Shown: positions 37,317 to 47,644, numbered from the stretch's first letter. The stretch is 64,000 bases of DNA from Oceanicola sp. 502str15 (GCF_024105635.1 NZ_WYDQ01000001.1:2976501-3040500), one strand, 5' to 3'. Numbers and translations: made by a program. Notes: generated by a model from the letters alone, not told the origin.

Positions 37317-38159
37317 TTAGCGACCCTTCTTCCTGGCGTGACGCGAGCGGATGATCAGCTTCTGCGACGCCTTGTTCTTGTCACGGGTGCGGCGACCCTT
37401 GGTGTCCTTGCCCCACGGGGTAACCGGGGTCCGGCCACCGGAGGTGCGGCCTTCACCACCACCATGGGGGTGGTCGATCGGGTTCATCGCAACACCGCGA
37501 ACAGACGGACGCTTGCCCATGTGGCGCACGCGGCCGGCCTTGCCGAGGTTCTGGTTGGAGTTGTCGGGGTTGCTGACGGCACCGACGGTGGCCATGCATT
37601 CCTGACGCACGAGACGAAGCTCGCCCGAGCTGAGACGGATCTGGGCGTAGCCACCGTCACGGCCGACGAACTGGGCGTAGGTGCCCGCGGCGCGTGCGAT
37701 CTGGCCACCCTTGCCGGGCTTCAGCTCGATGTTGTGAATGATCGTACCGATCGGCATGCCGATGAACTGCATCGCGTTGCCCGGCTTCACGTCGGCCTTC
37801 GCGGCCGAAACCACGGAGTCGCCAACGGCGAGACGCTGAGGGGCAAGGATGTAGGCCTGCTCGCCATCTTCATACTTGATGAGGGCGATGAAAGCGGTGC
37901 GGTTGGGATCGTATTCAATCCGCTCGACGGTCGCGGTCACGTCCATCTTGGTGCGTTTGAAATCGACGATGCGGTAGAGACGCTTTGCGCCACCACCACG
38001 ACGACGCGCGGTAATCCGTCCGGTGTTGTTCCGGCCGCCCTTCTTGGTCAAACCCTCGGTGAGAGATTTGACAGGACGTCCTTTCCACAGCTCCGAACGG
38101 TCGATCAGAACCAGCCCACGCTGGCCCGGCGTCGTCGGCTTATACGACTTGAGTGCCAT
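37317..38159 (-). CDS. rplB: 50S ribosomal protein L2
   Basis: L2 (280 aa), needed for peptidyl-transferase activity: [20 protein letters not shown], the SH3/KOW parts with [23 protein letters not shown], and [19 protein letters not shown] with the functionally essential His. The start is ATG 38159; the long upstream open frame is a translated repeat region. It is separated from rplW by an unknown gene and two terminators. Confidence 0.98.
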   Translation of the reverse strand: MALKSYKPTTPGQRGLVLIDRSELWKGRPVKSLTEGLTKKGGRNNTGRITARRRGGGAKRLYRIVDFKRTKMDVTATVERIEYDPNRTAFIALIKYEDGEQAYILAPQRLAVGDSVVSAAKADVKPGNAMQFIGMPIGTIIHNIELKPGKGGQIARAAGTYAQFVGRDGGYAQIRLSSGELRLVRQECMATVGAVSNPDNSNQNLGKAGRVRHMGKRPSVRGVAMNPIDHPHGGGEGRTSGGRTPVTPWGKDTKGRRTRDKNKASQKLIIRSRHARKKGR

Positions 38160-38237
38160 GTTAACTGTCTTCCGTTTTCTGTGCGGGCGGCGCTGGCGCT
38201 GCCCTGATGTTCTAGGCCCCCGTAGGTGCCCGCTTGG

Positions 38238-38313
38238 GGTGGTGGGTTTGCACCCACCCGACCCGCCGTTCCGCCCGTCCGATCCTGCTGTAGGGTGGGT
38301 GAAACCCACCACC
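38238..38313. repeat. Paired GTGGGT hairpins in inverted orientation (copies 4 and 5)
   Basis: GGTGGTGGGTTTGCACCCACCC at the left and GGGTGGGTGAAACCCACCACC at the right are inverted copies separated by ~33 bases. Together they can form either two small hairpins or one long stem. This arrangement resembles REPIN-type elements. It sits directly upstream of rplB. Confidence 0.8.
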
Positions 38314-38339
38314 TGAGGCGTAGAGACGACCAAAACCAA

Positions 38340-38361
38340 AGCCCCGGACGAATCCGGGGCT
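38340..38361 (-). terminator. Terminator after the unknown gene upstream of rplB
   Basis: AGCCCCGGA / TCCGGGGCT, 9 perfect pairs with a four-base loop. On the minus strand TTTGGTTTT follows. It lies ~70 bases after the stop at 38430. Confidence 0.8.
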
Positions 38362-38429
38362 CTTGCGGATGTGCTCTGTTATGAGAGGCAGGGCTTCAGG
38401 TCAAGCACCCGCGTCGGGTTTTACGGCCA

Positions 38430-38783
38430 TCAGCCGCCGAAAAGGCGCTTGAGCAACGAGGGTTTGCCCTGAACGGCGGCCTCGGCCTCCAGCGCCTGTG
38501 CTGCGGCACGCGCTGCCGCGACCTCCCGCTCGGCCCGGATCCGCGCGATCTCCTCGGCCTCGGCCCGCTCGGCCTCCAGCCTGGCAGCGCGCTCGGCATC
38601 CGCCTTCTCGCGCCGTTCGTCCTCGAGCAGCTCCTCGATGGTCTTGTTCACCACCGCCGTCGTCATCCCCGGCGACTTGGCCTTCATGTCCTCGGCCAGC
38701 AGCTCGGCAATGGTCTTGTTGGTCACGGCCGTCGGCCGCAAGCTGGGCTTGCCCCGGATCGGCTCTCTGCGGTCGTATTCCAT
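38430..38783 (-). CDS. Unknown protein with duplicated NKTIxELL motif and coiled coil
   Basis: A 117-residue protein; the start is ATG 38783, preceded by GGAGACGAGAGG. Two copies of the motif TAVxNKTIxELLxE are present (residues ~18-32 and ~42-56), and the motif GKPSL occurs near both ends (residues 11-15 and ~107-111). Between them is a long Glu/Ala/Arg helix (about residues 56-105) that should form a coiled coil. The tail is LLKRLFGG. No known family. It lies between rplW and rplB, with terminators on both sides, so it is probably its own transcription unit. Confidence 0.75.
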   Translation of the reverse strand: MEYDRREPIRGKPSLRPTAVTNKTIAELLAEDMKAKSPGMTTAVVNKTIEELLEDERREKADAERAARLEAERAEAEEIARIRAEREVAAARAAAQALEAEAAVQGKPSLLKRLFGG

Positions 38784-38975
38784 CCTCTCGTCTCCACGCT
38801 TGCTACCTTGCAGATCGGCCCCCAAGCGACATCGGGAGGATTCCCGCAAATTCGGGCATCAATTTGGCAATCCGAGCGCCTCGCGCGCACTTCCCGGGCC
38901 GATGTTGCCGCTGCGTCACCGTGGCCCCCCGCACCAACAGCATCCGCCACGCTCTTCCCCTGGCCCCAAACGCGA

Positions 38976-39000
38976 AAGGCCCCGCGAACCGCGAGGCCTT
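38976..39000 (-). terminator. Terminator after rplW
   Basis: AAGGCCTCGCG / CGCGGGGCCTT on the minus strand (one G-T pair) with a GTT loop, followed by TCGCGTTT. It is ~40 bases after the rplW stop and divides the S10 operon. Confidence 0.8.
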
Positions 39001-39040
39001 CCAGCTATCTATCTTGGTGGGGGCGACCCCACCGCCCGGA

Positions 39041-39337
39041 TCAGAGCCCGGTGGACACGTCGATCGTGTTGCCCTCTTCGAGGGTCACATAGGCCTTCTT
39101 GACGTCCTTGCGCTTGCCGGGCTGGCCCCGGAAACGCTTGGTCTTGCCCTTGGTGATGGTCGTATTCACGGCCTTCACCTTCACACCGAAGAGGCTTTCG
39201 ACGGCCTCCTTGATCTGCGGCTTGTTGGCGTCGATGGCGACCTCGAAAACCACACCATTCGCCTCGGAGGCCATGGTGGCCTTCTCGGTGATGATCGGCT
39301 TCACGATCACGTCGTAATGTTCTGCCTTGGCACTCAT
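39041..39337 (-). CDS. rplW: 50S ribosomal protein L23
   Basis: L23 (98 aa), at the tunnel exit where SRP and trigger factor dock: [48 protein letters not shown] and [17 protein letters not shown]. Its start overlaps the rplD stop by four bases. Confidence 0.98.
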   Translation of the reverse strand: MSAKAEHYDVIVKPIITEKATMASEANGVVFEVAIDANKPQIKEAVESLFGVKVKAVNTTITKGKTKRFRGQPGKRKDVKKAYVTLEEGNTIDVSTGL

Positions 39338-39954
39338 TTCAGTCGAGCCTCCAGAGCTTCGACGCCCGCCTTCGTGAGAACGAGGGTGTCACGCTTCAGA
39401 ATGTCGTAGACGTTGGCGCCCATCGAGGGCAGCACATCCAGACCGTCGATGTTGGCGGAGGCGCGGAGGAAGTTTTCGTTCACTTCGGCTCCGTCGATCA
39501 CCAGCGCCTTCTTCCAGCCCAGCTCCTTGAACTGCTTGGCGAGCTGACCGGTCCGGGCTTCGGCCATGTTGGCGTCTTCCAGGATCACCAGCTTGCCCTC
39601 TGCGGCCTTGGCCGAGAGTGCGTGCTTGAGGCCGAGGGCACGGATCTTCTTGGGAAGATCGTGGCCGTGGCTGCGCGGGGTCGGACCCTTGTAGATACCA
39701 CCCTTGCGGAAGATCGGCGCGTTGCGGTCACCGTGGCGTGCGCCGCCGGTGCCCTTCTGGCGATAAATCTTCTTGGTCGAGTAGCTCGTCTCGCGACGGG
39801 TCTTCACCTTGTGGGTGCCGGCCTGCGCCTTGTTGCGCTGCCAACGGACGACACGGTGCAGGATATCGGCGCGGGGCTCGAGGCCAAAGACCTCGTCGCC
39901 CAGATCGACCGACCCGGCCTTGCCGCCGTCCAGTTTGATCACGTCGAGTTTCAT
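39334..39954 (-). CDS. rplD: 50S ribosomal protein L4
   Basis: L4 (206 aa): [42 protein letters not shown] (tunnel loop) and a C-terminal Rossmann-like part. In E. coli L4 represses the S10 operon; here no matching leader is evident. It overlaps rplC by four bases. Confidence 0.98.
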   Translation of the reverse strand: MKLDVIKLDGGKAGSVDLGDEVFGLEPRADILHRVVRWQRNKAQAGTHKVKTRRETSYSTKKIYRQKGTGGARHGDRNAPIFRKGGIYKGPTPRSHGHDLPKKIRALGLKHALSAKAAEGKLVILEDANMAEARTGQLAKQFKELGWKKALVIDGAEVNENFLRASANIDGLDVLPSMGANVYDILKRDTLVLTKAGVEALEARLK

Positions 39955-40832
39955 TCGTCACCGTCCTTCTTTTCGTCGGCTGCGGGGGCGGCGTCACCGT
40001 CCTCGGCCTTGTCGGCTTCGATCGAAGCTTCGGCTTGCTGAAGGGCTGCGGCCTCGGCGGCAGCGGCTTCTTCGGCCAGGCGCTTCTCTTCGGCTTCGGC
40101 CTCGGCGGCAGCGGCGGCGGCGGCTTCTTCAGCGGCCTTCGCAGCGGCTTCACCGGCAGACTTCAGCGCGGCGGGGAGAATGGCGTTCTCGGGGAACGGC
40201 TTCTTCACCGCATCCTTGATCGTCACCCAGCCACCCTTGGAGCCCGGAACCGCGCCCTTGACCATGATGAGGCCACGGCCGCTGTCGGTGCGGACAACCT
40301 GAAGGTTCTGCGTGGTCACGCGGGCAGCGCCCATGTGGCCAGCCATCTTCTTGCCTTTGAACACGCGGCCCGGGTCCTGACACTGGCCGGTGGAGCCGTG
40401 CGAACGGTGAGAGATCGACACACCGTGGGAGGCCCGAAGGCCACCGAAGTTGTGCCGCTTCATCGCACCGGCAAAGCCCTTACCGATCGAGGTGCCGGAG
40501 ACGTCCACGAACTGACCTTCAAAGTAGTGGTCGGCGGTGATCTCCTCGCCCACTTCGATGAGGTTCTCGGGGTCGACGCGGAACTCGGCCAGCTTGCGCT
40601 TGGGCGCAACCTTGGAGGCCGCGAACACACCGCGCATCGGCGCGGAGGTGCGCTTGGCCTTGGCCGTGCCGGCGCCGAGCTGAACGGCAGAGTAGCCATC
40701 CTTCTCGGCGGTGCGCTTGGCCACCACCTGCAGGGCATCGAGTTGCAGGACCGTCACCGGAATCTGCTTTCCGTCTTCCATGAACAGCCGGGTCATGCCG
40801 ACTTTCTTTGCGATCACTCCAGAGCGCAACAT
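39951..40832 (-). CDS. rplC: 50S ribosomal protein L3 with long Ala/Glu C-terminal extension
   Basis: L3 (293 aa, against ~210 in E. coli). The canonical part has [73 protein letters not shown] and ends near [10 protein letters not shown]. It is followed by ~70 residues almost wholly of Ala, Glu, Lys and Asp, predicted to be a solvent-exposed helix or coiled coil. I recall similar extensions in Rhodobacterales L3. The extension is in frame with no break. Confidence 0.97.
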   Translation of the reverse strand: MLRSGVIAKKVGMTRLFMEDGKQIPVTVLQLDALQVVAKRTAEKDGYSAVQLGAGTAKAKRTSAPMRGVFAASKVAPKRKLAEFRVDPENLIEVGEEITADHYFEGQFVDVSGTSIGKGFAGAMKRHNFGGLRASHGVSISHRSHGSTGQCQDPGRVFKGKKMAGHMGAARVTTQNLQVVRTDSGRGLIMVKGAVPGSKGGWVTIKDAVKKPFPENAILPAALKSAGEAAAKAAEEAAAAAAAEAEAEEKRLAEEAAAAEAAALQQAEASIEADKAEDGDAAPAADEKKDGDE

Positions 40833-40847
40833 ATCCGTAGCCCTCCC

Positions 40848-41162
40848 TTAGACCGAGATCTGAACGTCCACGCCGGCGGCGAGGTCGAGCTTCATGAGCG
40901 CGTCCACGGTCTGCGGAGTGGGGTCGATGATGTCGAGAAGGCGCTTGTGGGTGCGGATCTCCCACTGGTCGCGCGACTTCTTGTCGATGTGCGGGCCGCG
41001 CAGAACGGTGAACTTCTCGATCTTGTTCGGCAGCGGGATGGGCCCGCGCACCTGCGCGCCGGTCCGCTTGGCGGTGTTCACGATCTCCTGGGTGCTGGCG
41101 TCCAGCACGCGGTAATCGAACGCCTTGAGGCGGATGCGGATATTCTGGCTTTGAATGGCCAT
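40848..41162 (-). CDS. rpsJ: 30S ribosomal protein S10 (NusE)
   Basis: S10 (104 aa), also the antitermination factor Nus[74 protein letters not shown]. It is separated from tuf by 125 bases with two hairpins. Confidence 0.98.
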   Translation of the reverse strand: MAIQSQNIRIRLKAFDYRVLDASTQEIVNTAKRTGAQVRGPIPLPNKIEKFTVLRGPHIDKKSRDQWEIRTHKRLLDIIDPTPQTVDALMKLDLAAGVDVQISV

Positions 41163-41188
41163 TTTTTGCGTTCCTTTACGATTGAGAG

Positions 41189-41212
41189 GAGGGGCGATTG
41201 CAGCCGCCCCTC
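41189..41212. other. Hairpin upstream of rpsJ
   Basis: GAGGGGCG / CGCCCCTC, 8 perfect pairs, eight-base loop. It is ~27 bases before the rpsJ start on the minus strand. No T-run. It could attenuate or regulate S10 expression. Confidence 0.5.
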
Positions 41213-41256
41213 TTCGAACCGGTTTCAGTCAACCCGGCGGACCGGGCATCTCGGAA

Positions 41257-41276
41257 GGTGCGCCCGGAGGCGCACC
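41257..41276. repeat. GGTGCGCC hairpin repeat downstream of tuf
   Basis: GGTGCGCC, loop CGGA, GGCGCACC, with a CTAC tail as in the GTGGGT family. It begins ~12 bases after the tuf stop on the minus strand. Confidence 0.6.
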
Positions 41277-41287
41277 CTACAAATCGA

Positions 41288-42463
41288 TCACTCGATGATC
41301 TTCGACACGACGCCGGCGCCGACGGTACGGCCGCCTTCGCGGATGGCGAAGCGCAGGCCGTCTTCCATGGCGATCGGGGCGATCAGCTCAACGGTGAACG
41401 ACACGTTGTCGCCGGGCATGACCATCTCGGTGCCTTCCTTCAGCGTCACCGTCCCGGTCACGTCCGTGGTGCGGAAGTAGAACTGCGGGCGGTAGTTCGC
41501 GAAGAACGGCGTGTGACGGCCACCTTCCTCTTTGGTGAGGATGTAGGCTTCGGCCTCGAACTTGGTGTGCGGGGTCACCGAACCCGGCTTGCAGAGCACC
41601 TGGCCCCGCTCAACGGCTTCACGGTCGATACCACGCAGCAGCGCGCCGATGTTGTCGCCGGCCTCACCACGATCCAGCAGCTTGCGGAACATTTCCACAC
41701 CGGTGCAGGTCGTCTTGGTGGTGTCCTTGATGCCGACGATCTCAAGCTCGTCGCCCACGTTCACAACGCCACGCTCGATGCGGCCCGTAACCACGGTGCC
41801 ACGACCGGAGATCGAGAACACGTCCTCGATCGGCATCAGGAACGGCTGGTCGACAGCGCGCTCGGGGGTGTCGATGTAGTCGTCGACGGCCTTCATCAGC
41901 TCGGCGATCTTCTCGGCGCCGATGTTGTCGTCACGGCCTTCGAGGGCGGCCAGGGCCGAACCGGCGATGATCGGAATGTCGTCGCCCGGGTAGTCGTAGG
42001 ACGACAGCAGCTCGCGGATCTCCATTTCGACCAGCTCGAGCAGCTCTTCGTCGTCGACCTGGTCGACCTTGTTCATGAAGACAACCATCTTCGGGATGCC
42101 AACCTGACGGCCGAGCAGGATGTGCTCGCGGGTCTGGGGCATCGGGCCGTCGGCGGCGTTCACGACCAGGATCGCGCCGTCCATCTGGGCGGCACCGGTG
42201 ATCATGTTCTTCACGTAGTCGGCGTGGCCGGGGCAGTCGACGTGGGCGTAGTGACGCGCGTCGGTCTCGTACTCCACGTGGGCGGTCGAGATGGTGATGC
42301 CGCGGGCCTTCTCTTCGGGCGCGCCGTCGATCTCGTCATAGGCCTTGAAGTCGCCAAACTGCTTGGTGATCGCAGCCGTCAGCGTCGTCTTGCCGTGGTC
42401 AACGTGACCGATCGTGCCGATGTTCACATGCGGCTTGTTACGTTCAAACTTTTCCTTAGCCAT
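41288..42463 (-). CDS. tuf: Elongation factor Tu
   Basis: EF-Tu (391 aa) delivers aminoacyl-tRNA to the ribosome. G motifs [10 protein letters not shown], the [14 protein letters not shown] effector region, [19 protein letters not shown] and SAL are present. Domains 2 and 3 are complete, ending GVVSKIIE. It follows fusA in the str operon. A second tuf copy is likely elsewhere in the genome but is not in this window. Confidence 0.98.
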   Translation of the reverse strand: MAKEKFERNKPHVNIGTIGHVDHGKTTLTAAITKQFGDFKAYDEIDGAPEEKARGITISTAHVEYETDARHYAHVDCPGHADYVKNMITGAAQMDGAILVVNAADGPMPQTREHILLGRQVGIPKMVVFMNKVDQVDDEELLELVEMEIRELLSSYDYPGDDIPIIAGSALAALEGRDDNIGAEKIAELMKAVDDYIDTPERAVDQPFLMPIEDVFSISGRGTVVTGRIERGVVNVGDELEIVGIKDTTKTTCTGVEMFRKLLDRGEAGDNIGALLRGIDREAVERGQVLCKPGSVTPHTKFEAEAYILTKEEGGRHTPFFANYRPQFYFRTTDVTGTVTLKEGTEMVMPGDNVSFTVELIAPIAMEDGLRFAIREGGRTVGAGVVSKIIE

Positions 42464-42493
42464 GATGGCCTCCTTGTCTCTGCGGGCGGACGC

Positions 42494-44611
42494 TTACGCG
42501 TATTTCGCCTGGATTTCTTCGCTGATGTTCTGCGGCACCGGCTCGTAGTGGTCGAACTGCATGGTGAAGTTCGCCCGGCCCGAGGACATGGAGCGCAGGT
42601 TGTTGATGTAGCCGAACATGTTGGCCAGCGGCACGAAGGCGTCGATGGCAATCGCGTTGCCGCGATTTTCCTGGCCCTGAACCTGCCCGCGACGGGAGGT
42701 CAGGTCACCGATGATACCACCGGTATACTCTTCGGGCGTCACCACCTCCACGGCCATGATCGGCTCGAGCAGTTTGGCGCCGGCCTTCTTGAGACCTTCA
42801 CGCATGCACATCCGGGAGGCGATCTCGAAGGCGAGAACGCTGGAGTCCACGTCGTGGAACTTGCCGTCGAGCAGCGCGACCTTGAAGTCGATCACGGGGA
42901 AGCCGGCAAGCGGACCGGAGTCCATGACCGATTTCACGCCCTTCTCGACGCCGGGGATGTATTCCTTCGGAACAGCACCACCAACGATCTTGGACTCGAA
43001 GGAGTAGCCTTCGCCGGGCTCTGTCGGCGAGATGACCATTTTGACTTCGGCGAACTGACCCGAACCACCCGACTGTTTCTTGTGGGTGTAGGTGTGCTCG
43101 ATCTCGTGGCCGATGGTCTCGCGGTAGGCCACCTGAGGCGCACCGATGTTGGCTTCGACCTTGAACTCGCGCTTCAGGCGGTCGACGAGAATGTCGAGGT
43201 GAAGTTCGCCCATGCCCTTCATGATGGTCTGGCCCGACTCGAGGTCGGTTTCGACGCGGAAGGACGGGTCTTCGGCGGCAAGCCGCGCGAGGCCCTGGGA
43301 CATCTTCTCCTGGTCGGCCTTGGTTTTCGGCTCGACGGCGATCTCGATGACCGGATCGGGGAAGGTCATGGTCTCGAGGACGACCGGCGCGTTCTGGGCG
43401 CAGAGCGTGTCACCGGTGGTGGTGTCCTTCAGACCGGCCAGCGCGATGATGTCGCCGGCAAATGCCTCTTCGATCTCTTCGCGGTTGTTCGAGTGCATCA
43501 TCATCATCCGACCGATGCGCTCTTTCTTGCCCTTGGTCGAGTTCAGGATGTTGTCGCCCTTGTTCATCTTGCCCGAGTAGATCCGGGTGAAGGTGAGCGA
43601 GCCGACGAAGGGGTCGTTCATGATCTTGAAGGCGAGGCCGGCGAAGGGCATGTCGTCGTCCGCACGGCGGGCGATGTTGCGCTCTTCGGTCTCGTCATCG
43701 GGGGCAAAGCCCATGTAGTCGACCACGTCGAGCGGGCTCGGCAGGTAGTCGATCACGGCGTTGAGCAGCGGCTGAACACCCTTGTTCTTGAAGGCGGAGC
43801 CACCAAGCACGGGCACGAAGTGCAGCGCGAGGGTGCCCTTGCGCAGCAGGGCGCGCAGGGTTTTCACGTCGGGCTCGTTGCCTTCGAGGTATTCCATCAT
43901 GGCGTCGTCGTCTTCTTCGACGGCGGCCTCGATCATCTTGCCGCGCCATTCGTCGGCCATGTCCTTGAGGCTGTCGCGGATCGGGGCCTTCACCCACGAT
44001 GCGCCAAGGTCTTCACCCTGCCACAGCCACTCTTCCATGGTCACGAGGTCGATCAGACCTTCAAGCTCGGTCTCGGCACCGATCGGAATGCCGACCGGCA
44101 CGGCGCGGGCGCCGGTGCGGTCTTCGATCATGCGGACGCAGTTGAAGAAGTCGGCGCCGATCTTGTCCATCTTGTTGACGAACACCATCCGCGGAACCTT
44201 GTAGCGGTCGGCCTGGCGCCAGACGGTCTCGGTCTGGGGCTCCACGCCGGCGTTGGCGTCGAGCACGCAGACGGCACCGTCGAGCACGGCCAGCGAACGC
44301 TCGACTTCGATGGTGAAGTCAACGTGGCCGGGGGTGTCGATGATGTTCAGGCGGTGCTTCGGGCTGTCGGGCTCGGTGCCGTTCTCGGTGCGCTCCCAGA
44401 AGGTGGTGGTCGCAGCCGAGGTGATGGTGATCCCGCGTTCCTGCTCCTGCTCCATCCAGTCCATCGTTGCGGCGCCGTCATGCACCTCACCGATGTTGTG
44501 GCTCTTGCCGGTGTAAAACAGGATCCGCTCGGAGCAAGTGGTCTTGCCGGCGTCGATGTGCGCCATGATGCCGAAGTTGCGGTATCGGTCGAGGGGGTAG
44601 TCGCGGGCCAT
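42494..44611 (-). CDS. fusA: Elongation factor G
   Basis: EF-G (705 aa), the translocase GTPase: [39 protein letters not shown], and the C-terminal domain IV with [14 protein letters not shown]. Start ATG 44611 ([12 protein letters not shown]); the longer frame upstream belongs to the rpsG 3' region in another frame. Standard str operon position. Confidence 0.98.
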   Translation of the reverse strand: MARDYPLDRYRNFGIMAHIDAGKTTCSERILFYTGKSHNIGEVHDGAATMDWMEQEQERGITITSAATTTFWERTENGTEPDSPKHRLNIIDTPGHVDFTIEVERSLAVLDGAVCVLDANAGVEPQTETVWRQADRYKVPRMVFVNKMDKIGADFFNCVRMIEDRTGARAVPVGIPIGAETELEGLIDLVTMEEWLWQGEDLGASWVKAPIRDSLKDMADEWRGKMIEAAVEEDDDAMMEYLEGNEPDVKTLRALLRKGTLALHFVPVLGGSAFKNKGVQPLLNAVIDYLPSPLDVVDYMGFAPDDETEERNIARRADDDMPFAGLAFKIMNDPFVGSLTFTRIYSGKMNKGDNILNSTKGKKERIGRMMMMHSNNREEIEEAFAGDIIALAGLKDTTTGDTLCAQNAPVVLETMTFPDPVIEIAVEPKTKADQEKMSQGLARLAAEDPSFRVETDLESGQTIMKGMGELHLDILVDRLKREFKVEANIGAPQVAYRETIGHEIEHTYTHKKQSGGSGQFAEVKMVISPTEPGEGYSFESKIVGGAVPKEYIPGVEKGVKSVMDSGPLAGFPVIDFKVALLDGKFHDVDSSVLAFEIASRMCMREGLKKAGAKLLEPIMAVEVVTPEEYTGGIIGDLTSRRGQVQGQENRGNAIAIDAFVPLANMFGYINNLRSMSSGRANFTMQFDHYEPVPQNISEEIQAKYA

Positions 44612-44639
44612 TGGATGCGTCCTCAGGAGTGTGCTTGGT

Positions 44640-45122
<483 letters not shown>

Positions 45123-45494
45123 TTACTTCGGACGCTTGGCGCCGTACTTCGAACGGCGCTGCTTACGGTCTTTGACGCCTTGCGTGTCGAGCACGCCGCG
45201 CAGGATGTGGTAACGAACGCCGGGAAGGTCTTTCACACGGCCGCCACGGATCAGAACCACGGAGTGCTCCTGAAGGTTGTGGCTTTCACCGGGAATGTAG
45301 CTGATGACCTCGTAACCATTGGTCAGGCGCACCTTGGCAACCTTCCGCATGGCCGAGTTCGGCTTCTTCGGTGTGGTGGTGTAGACGCGGGTGCAAACAC
45401 CACGCTTCTGCGGGCAGCCTTCAAGGTGCTGCGACTTGGATCGTTTGACTTTGGGCTGCCGCGGCTTGCGGATCAGCTGTTGGATCGTCGGCAT
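45123..45494 (-). CDS. rpsL: 30S ribosomal protein S12
   Basis: S12 (123 aa), central to decoding: [39 protein letters not shown] and [16 protein letters not shown]. The lysines that are classical streptomycin-resistance sites (in PKKPNS and RVKDLPG) appear wild type. First gene of the str operon, behind a near-consensus promoter and a ~235-base leader. Confidence 0.98.
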   Translation of the reverse strand: MPTIQQLIRKPRQPKVKRSKSQHLEGCPQKRGVCTRVYTTTPKKPNSAMRKVAKVRLTNGYEVISYIPGESHNLQEHSVVLIRGGRVKDLPGVRYHILRGVLDTQGVKDRKQRRSKYGAKRPK

Positions 45495-45735
45495 TCCGGT
45501 TTTCCCCGTCTCGCTCGTTCGTTCATCTAAGGCGCGGGCTGTGCACCGCCCGGCGCCGGTTCAGGTCTTGCGCGAAAGGCGGAATGCCAAACGCAAATAC
45601 CGCTCCCGTTTCCTCTGCCGGAAACGACGCGGTGGAATCTCAGAGGATCGAGGCACGTGCTGCCTGGATCGTGGCCACTTCGATTTTGATACGGAATGTC
45701 GCGCAGGTTTGCCCGCACGTGTCCCGTGAGCGCGG
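45495..45735 (-). promoter_or_regulatory. Long 5' leader of the str operon
   Basis: About 235 bases between the predicted transcription start and rpsL. No credible coding frame. It contains several GC-rich imperfect stems. Its length suggests room for autogenous control, but I cannot assign a known ribosomal-protein binding motif. Upstream of the promoter, 45765-45969 holds no gene except the uncertain 5' end of the plus-strand glycosyltransferase. Confidence 0.45.
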
Positions 45736-45764
45736 CGTATAGGGGGAGTCGGGGAGGCTGTCAA
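45736..45764 (-). promoter_or_regulatory. Near-consensus sigma70 promoter of the str operon
   Basis: Minus strand: TTGACA, exactly 17 bases, TATACG, then a GC-rich discriminator (CCGCGC). It is the best promoter in the window and fits growth-rate-controlled expression of rpsL-rpsG-fusA-tuf. Confidence 0.85.
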
Positions 45765-45969
45765 CACCTGCGGGCCCTTGTGGGGCAGGCTTGTGCGTGT
45801 ATCGGCTGTTTGCCCACAGGGAATCAAGCCAAACCTGTCCGCACCGGCAAAATCCCGGGATTTAGAAGGCCCCGGCAGGGGGCGCCGCACGGGCCCTGCC
45901 CCTTGCCACGTCTCCTCCGCCCCCCTACCCTGCCGCGGGGGCAGTGCACAGACGTCAAGGACCAGTCAC

Positions 45970-46806
45970 ATCGTACAGATTCTCGGTATTTGCAGGTTTT
46001 CCTATCCCTGTTTCGGTGGCTTCCGGCGCGAGCACGCCACCATCCAGGACCGGATCGACTTTCTCTATGGCGAAGAGCGCCTCGAGGAGCGGTTTCGCTA
46101 CTTCGAAACCTTCACCCTGCCCGGCTTGCGGCTCCAGACCGACGAGGACTTCAAGTTCATCGTGCTCACCGGCAACCAGCTCCCCAAGGCCTATGACGAA
46201 CGCCTGAAGGATCTGCTCGCCACCCTGCCCCAGGCCCGGCTCTGCCAGTACGAGCCGCTCAACCACCGCGAGGCCTGCCTCAAGGCGATGCAGGAGCACA
46301 TCGACCCCGAGGGCGGCGTCACCGGCCAGTTCCGGCTCGATGACGACGACGGGGTGAGCTACCGCTTCGTCGAGCGCTTCCGCGAGGCCTTCGACGATGG
46401 CCACGAGGTGATGAAGCGCGAGCACCGCTTCGCCGTCGACTTCAACCAGGGCTACACCGTCTGCATCGACGAGCAGGGCATCCGCGCCTGCGCCCAACAG
46501 CGGCAGTACTGGACGCCGGCGCTCGGCGTCTACATCCGCCCCCATGTCGACAAGACCGTGGTGCACTTCCGGCACGACACGATCTGGCGCCAGATGACCA
46601 CGCTCACCTACACAGGCGAAGACATGTTCGTGCGCGGGCTGAACTCGACCAACGGCACCCCCTTCAAGAAGAAGGACTTCGAGGAGATGGTGCCGATCGA
46701 GGGCGATGTGGCGCGGGCGCTGTCGAAGAGCTTCGGGATCACCGAGGAGGCGCTTGAGAAATTTCACGCCGCCGAATCGCAAGCCGCCTCTCGCGCAGGT
46801 AGGTAA
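45970..46806 (+). CDS. Rhamnosyltransferase-like glycosyltransferase, start uncertain
   Basis: A protein resembling the putative rhamnosyl-transferase family (PF11316): QILGICRFSYPCFGGFRREH, then RFRYFETFTLPGLRLQTDEDFKFIVLTGNQLP, and TGQFRLDDDDGVSYRFVERF with a DDDD metal and sugar-nucleotide motif. Homologues as I recall them begin just before QILGICRFSY, yet no ATG, GTG or TTG exists there. The codons are ATC GTA CAG ATT, with AAGGA eight bases before the ATC (45970). Otherwise translation would start ~64 codons upstream at TTG 45778, through sequence that does not look coding. The 3' end overlaps the convergent EamA gene by 68 bases. Confidence 0.78.
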   Translation: MVQILGICRFSYPCFGGFRREHATIQDRIDFLYGEERLEERFRYFETFTLPGLRLQTDEDFKFIVLTGNQLPKAYDERLKDLLATLPQARLCQYEPLNHREACLKAMQEHIDPEGGVTGQFRLDDDDGVSYRFVERFREAFDDGHEVMKREHRFAVDFNQGYTVCIDEQGIRACAQQRQYWTPALGVYIRPHVDKTVVHFRHDTIWRQMTTLTYTGEDMFVRGLNSTNGTPFKKKDFEEMVPIEGDVARALSKSFGITEEALEKFHAAESQAASRAGR

Positions 46807-47644
46807 AGAGCCCGGCGGCGATCACCACCGCGGAGCCGAACAGGGTCAGCGGGCCGGGGAAGTCGCCGAAGGCCACGAAGCCCAGCACCAGCGCCCAGAC
46901 CAGCCCGGTGTAACGGAACGGGGCGACAAACCCCATGTCCCCCATCCGCACCGCCGTGACCGAGAACATGTAGGCGAACAGGATCGACACCACCGACCCG
47001 GCAAGCGCCAGCGCCGAGGTGCCGCTGACCGGCACCCATGGCTCGAACAGCGCCGCCAGTCCGGCCGCCGCCCCCACGCTGAAGCCGGTAACCGTGGCCA
47101 CGGTGAGCGAGGGCAGCGCGCCCGACATCATCCGCGTCAGCACGTCCCGCGCCACCACGGCCACCACCGCCGCCAGCGCCCAGATCGAATAGCCGGTAAA
47201 GCCCTCGCCGCCCGGCTGCACGATCAGCAGCACCCCGACGAAGCCGACCAGAATGGCCGACATCCGCCAGATCCCGATCGCCTCCGCAAAGAACAGCGCG
47301 CCGGCCAGCGTCACCATCAGCGGCGCGGCCTGGAGGATGGCCGTCGCGTTGGCCAGGGGCATGTTGTAGAGCGCGGTCAGAAAGAACAGCGCGGCCAGAA
47401 CCTCCGACAGGCTGCGAAACGCCAGCAACACCGCATCGCGCCGCGACATCCGAAGCCGCAGCGCCCCGCGCGACCAGGCCAGCAGCACCAGCAGAGGCGT
47501 TACCGCGAGGCCGCGCAGGAACACGGTCTGAAACAGCGGCAGCTCGCCGGCGAGCGATTTGACGAAGGTGTCGTTGATGGTGAACGCGGCCATCGAGGCC
47601 GTCATCAGCATCGCACCCCGGAGGTTTTCGTTGAGGTCGGCCAT
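46739..47644 (-). CDS. EamA/DMT superfamily transporter
   Basis: A 301-residue inner-membrane protein with ten helices in two EamA halves: NENLRGAMLMTASMAAFTINDTFVKS at the start; FFLTALYNMPLANATAILQAAPL closes the first half and AVRMGDMGFVAPFRYTGLVWALVLG the second. Typical of metabolite exporters such as RhtA/YdcZ types; substrate unknown. The start is ATG 47644. The 3' 68 bases are shared antiparallel with the glycosyltransferase gene. Confidence 0.9.
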   Translation of the reverse strand: MADLNENLRGAMLMTASMAAFTINDTFVKSLAGELPLFQTVFLRGLAVTPLLVLLAWSRGALRLRMSRRDAVLLAFRSLSEVLAALFFLTALYNMPLANATAILQAAPLMVTLAGALFFAEAIGIWRMSAILVGFVGVLLIVQPGGEGFTGYSIWALAAVVAVVARDVLTRMMSGALPSLTVATVTGFSVGAAAGLAALFEPWVPVSGTSALALAGSVVSILFAYMFSVTAVRMGDMGFVAPFRYTGLVWALVLGFVAFGDFPGPLTLFGSAVVIAAGLFTYLRERRLAIRRREISQAPPR

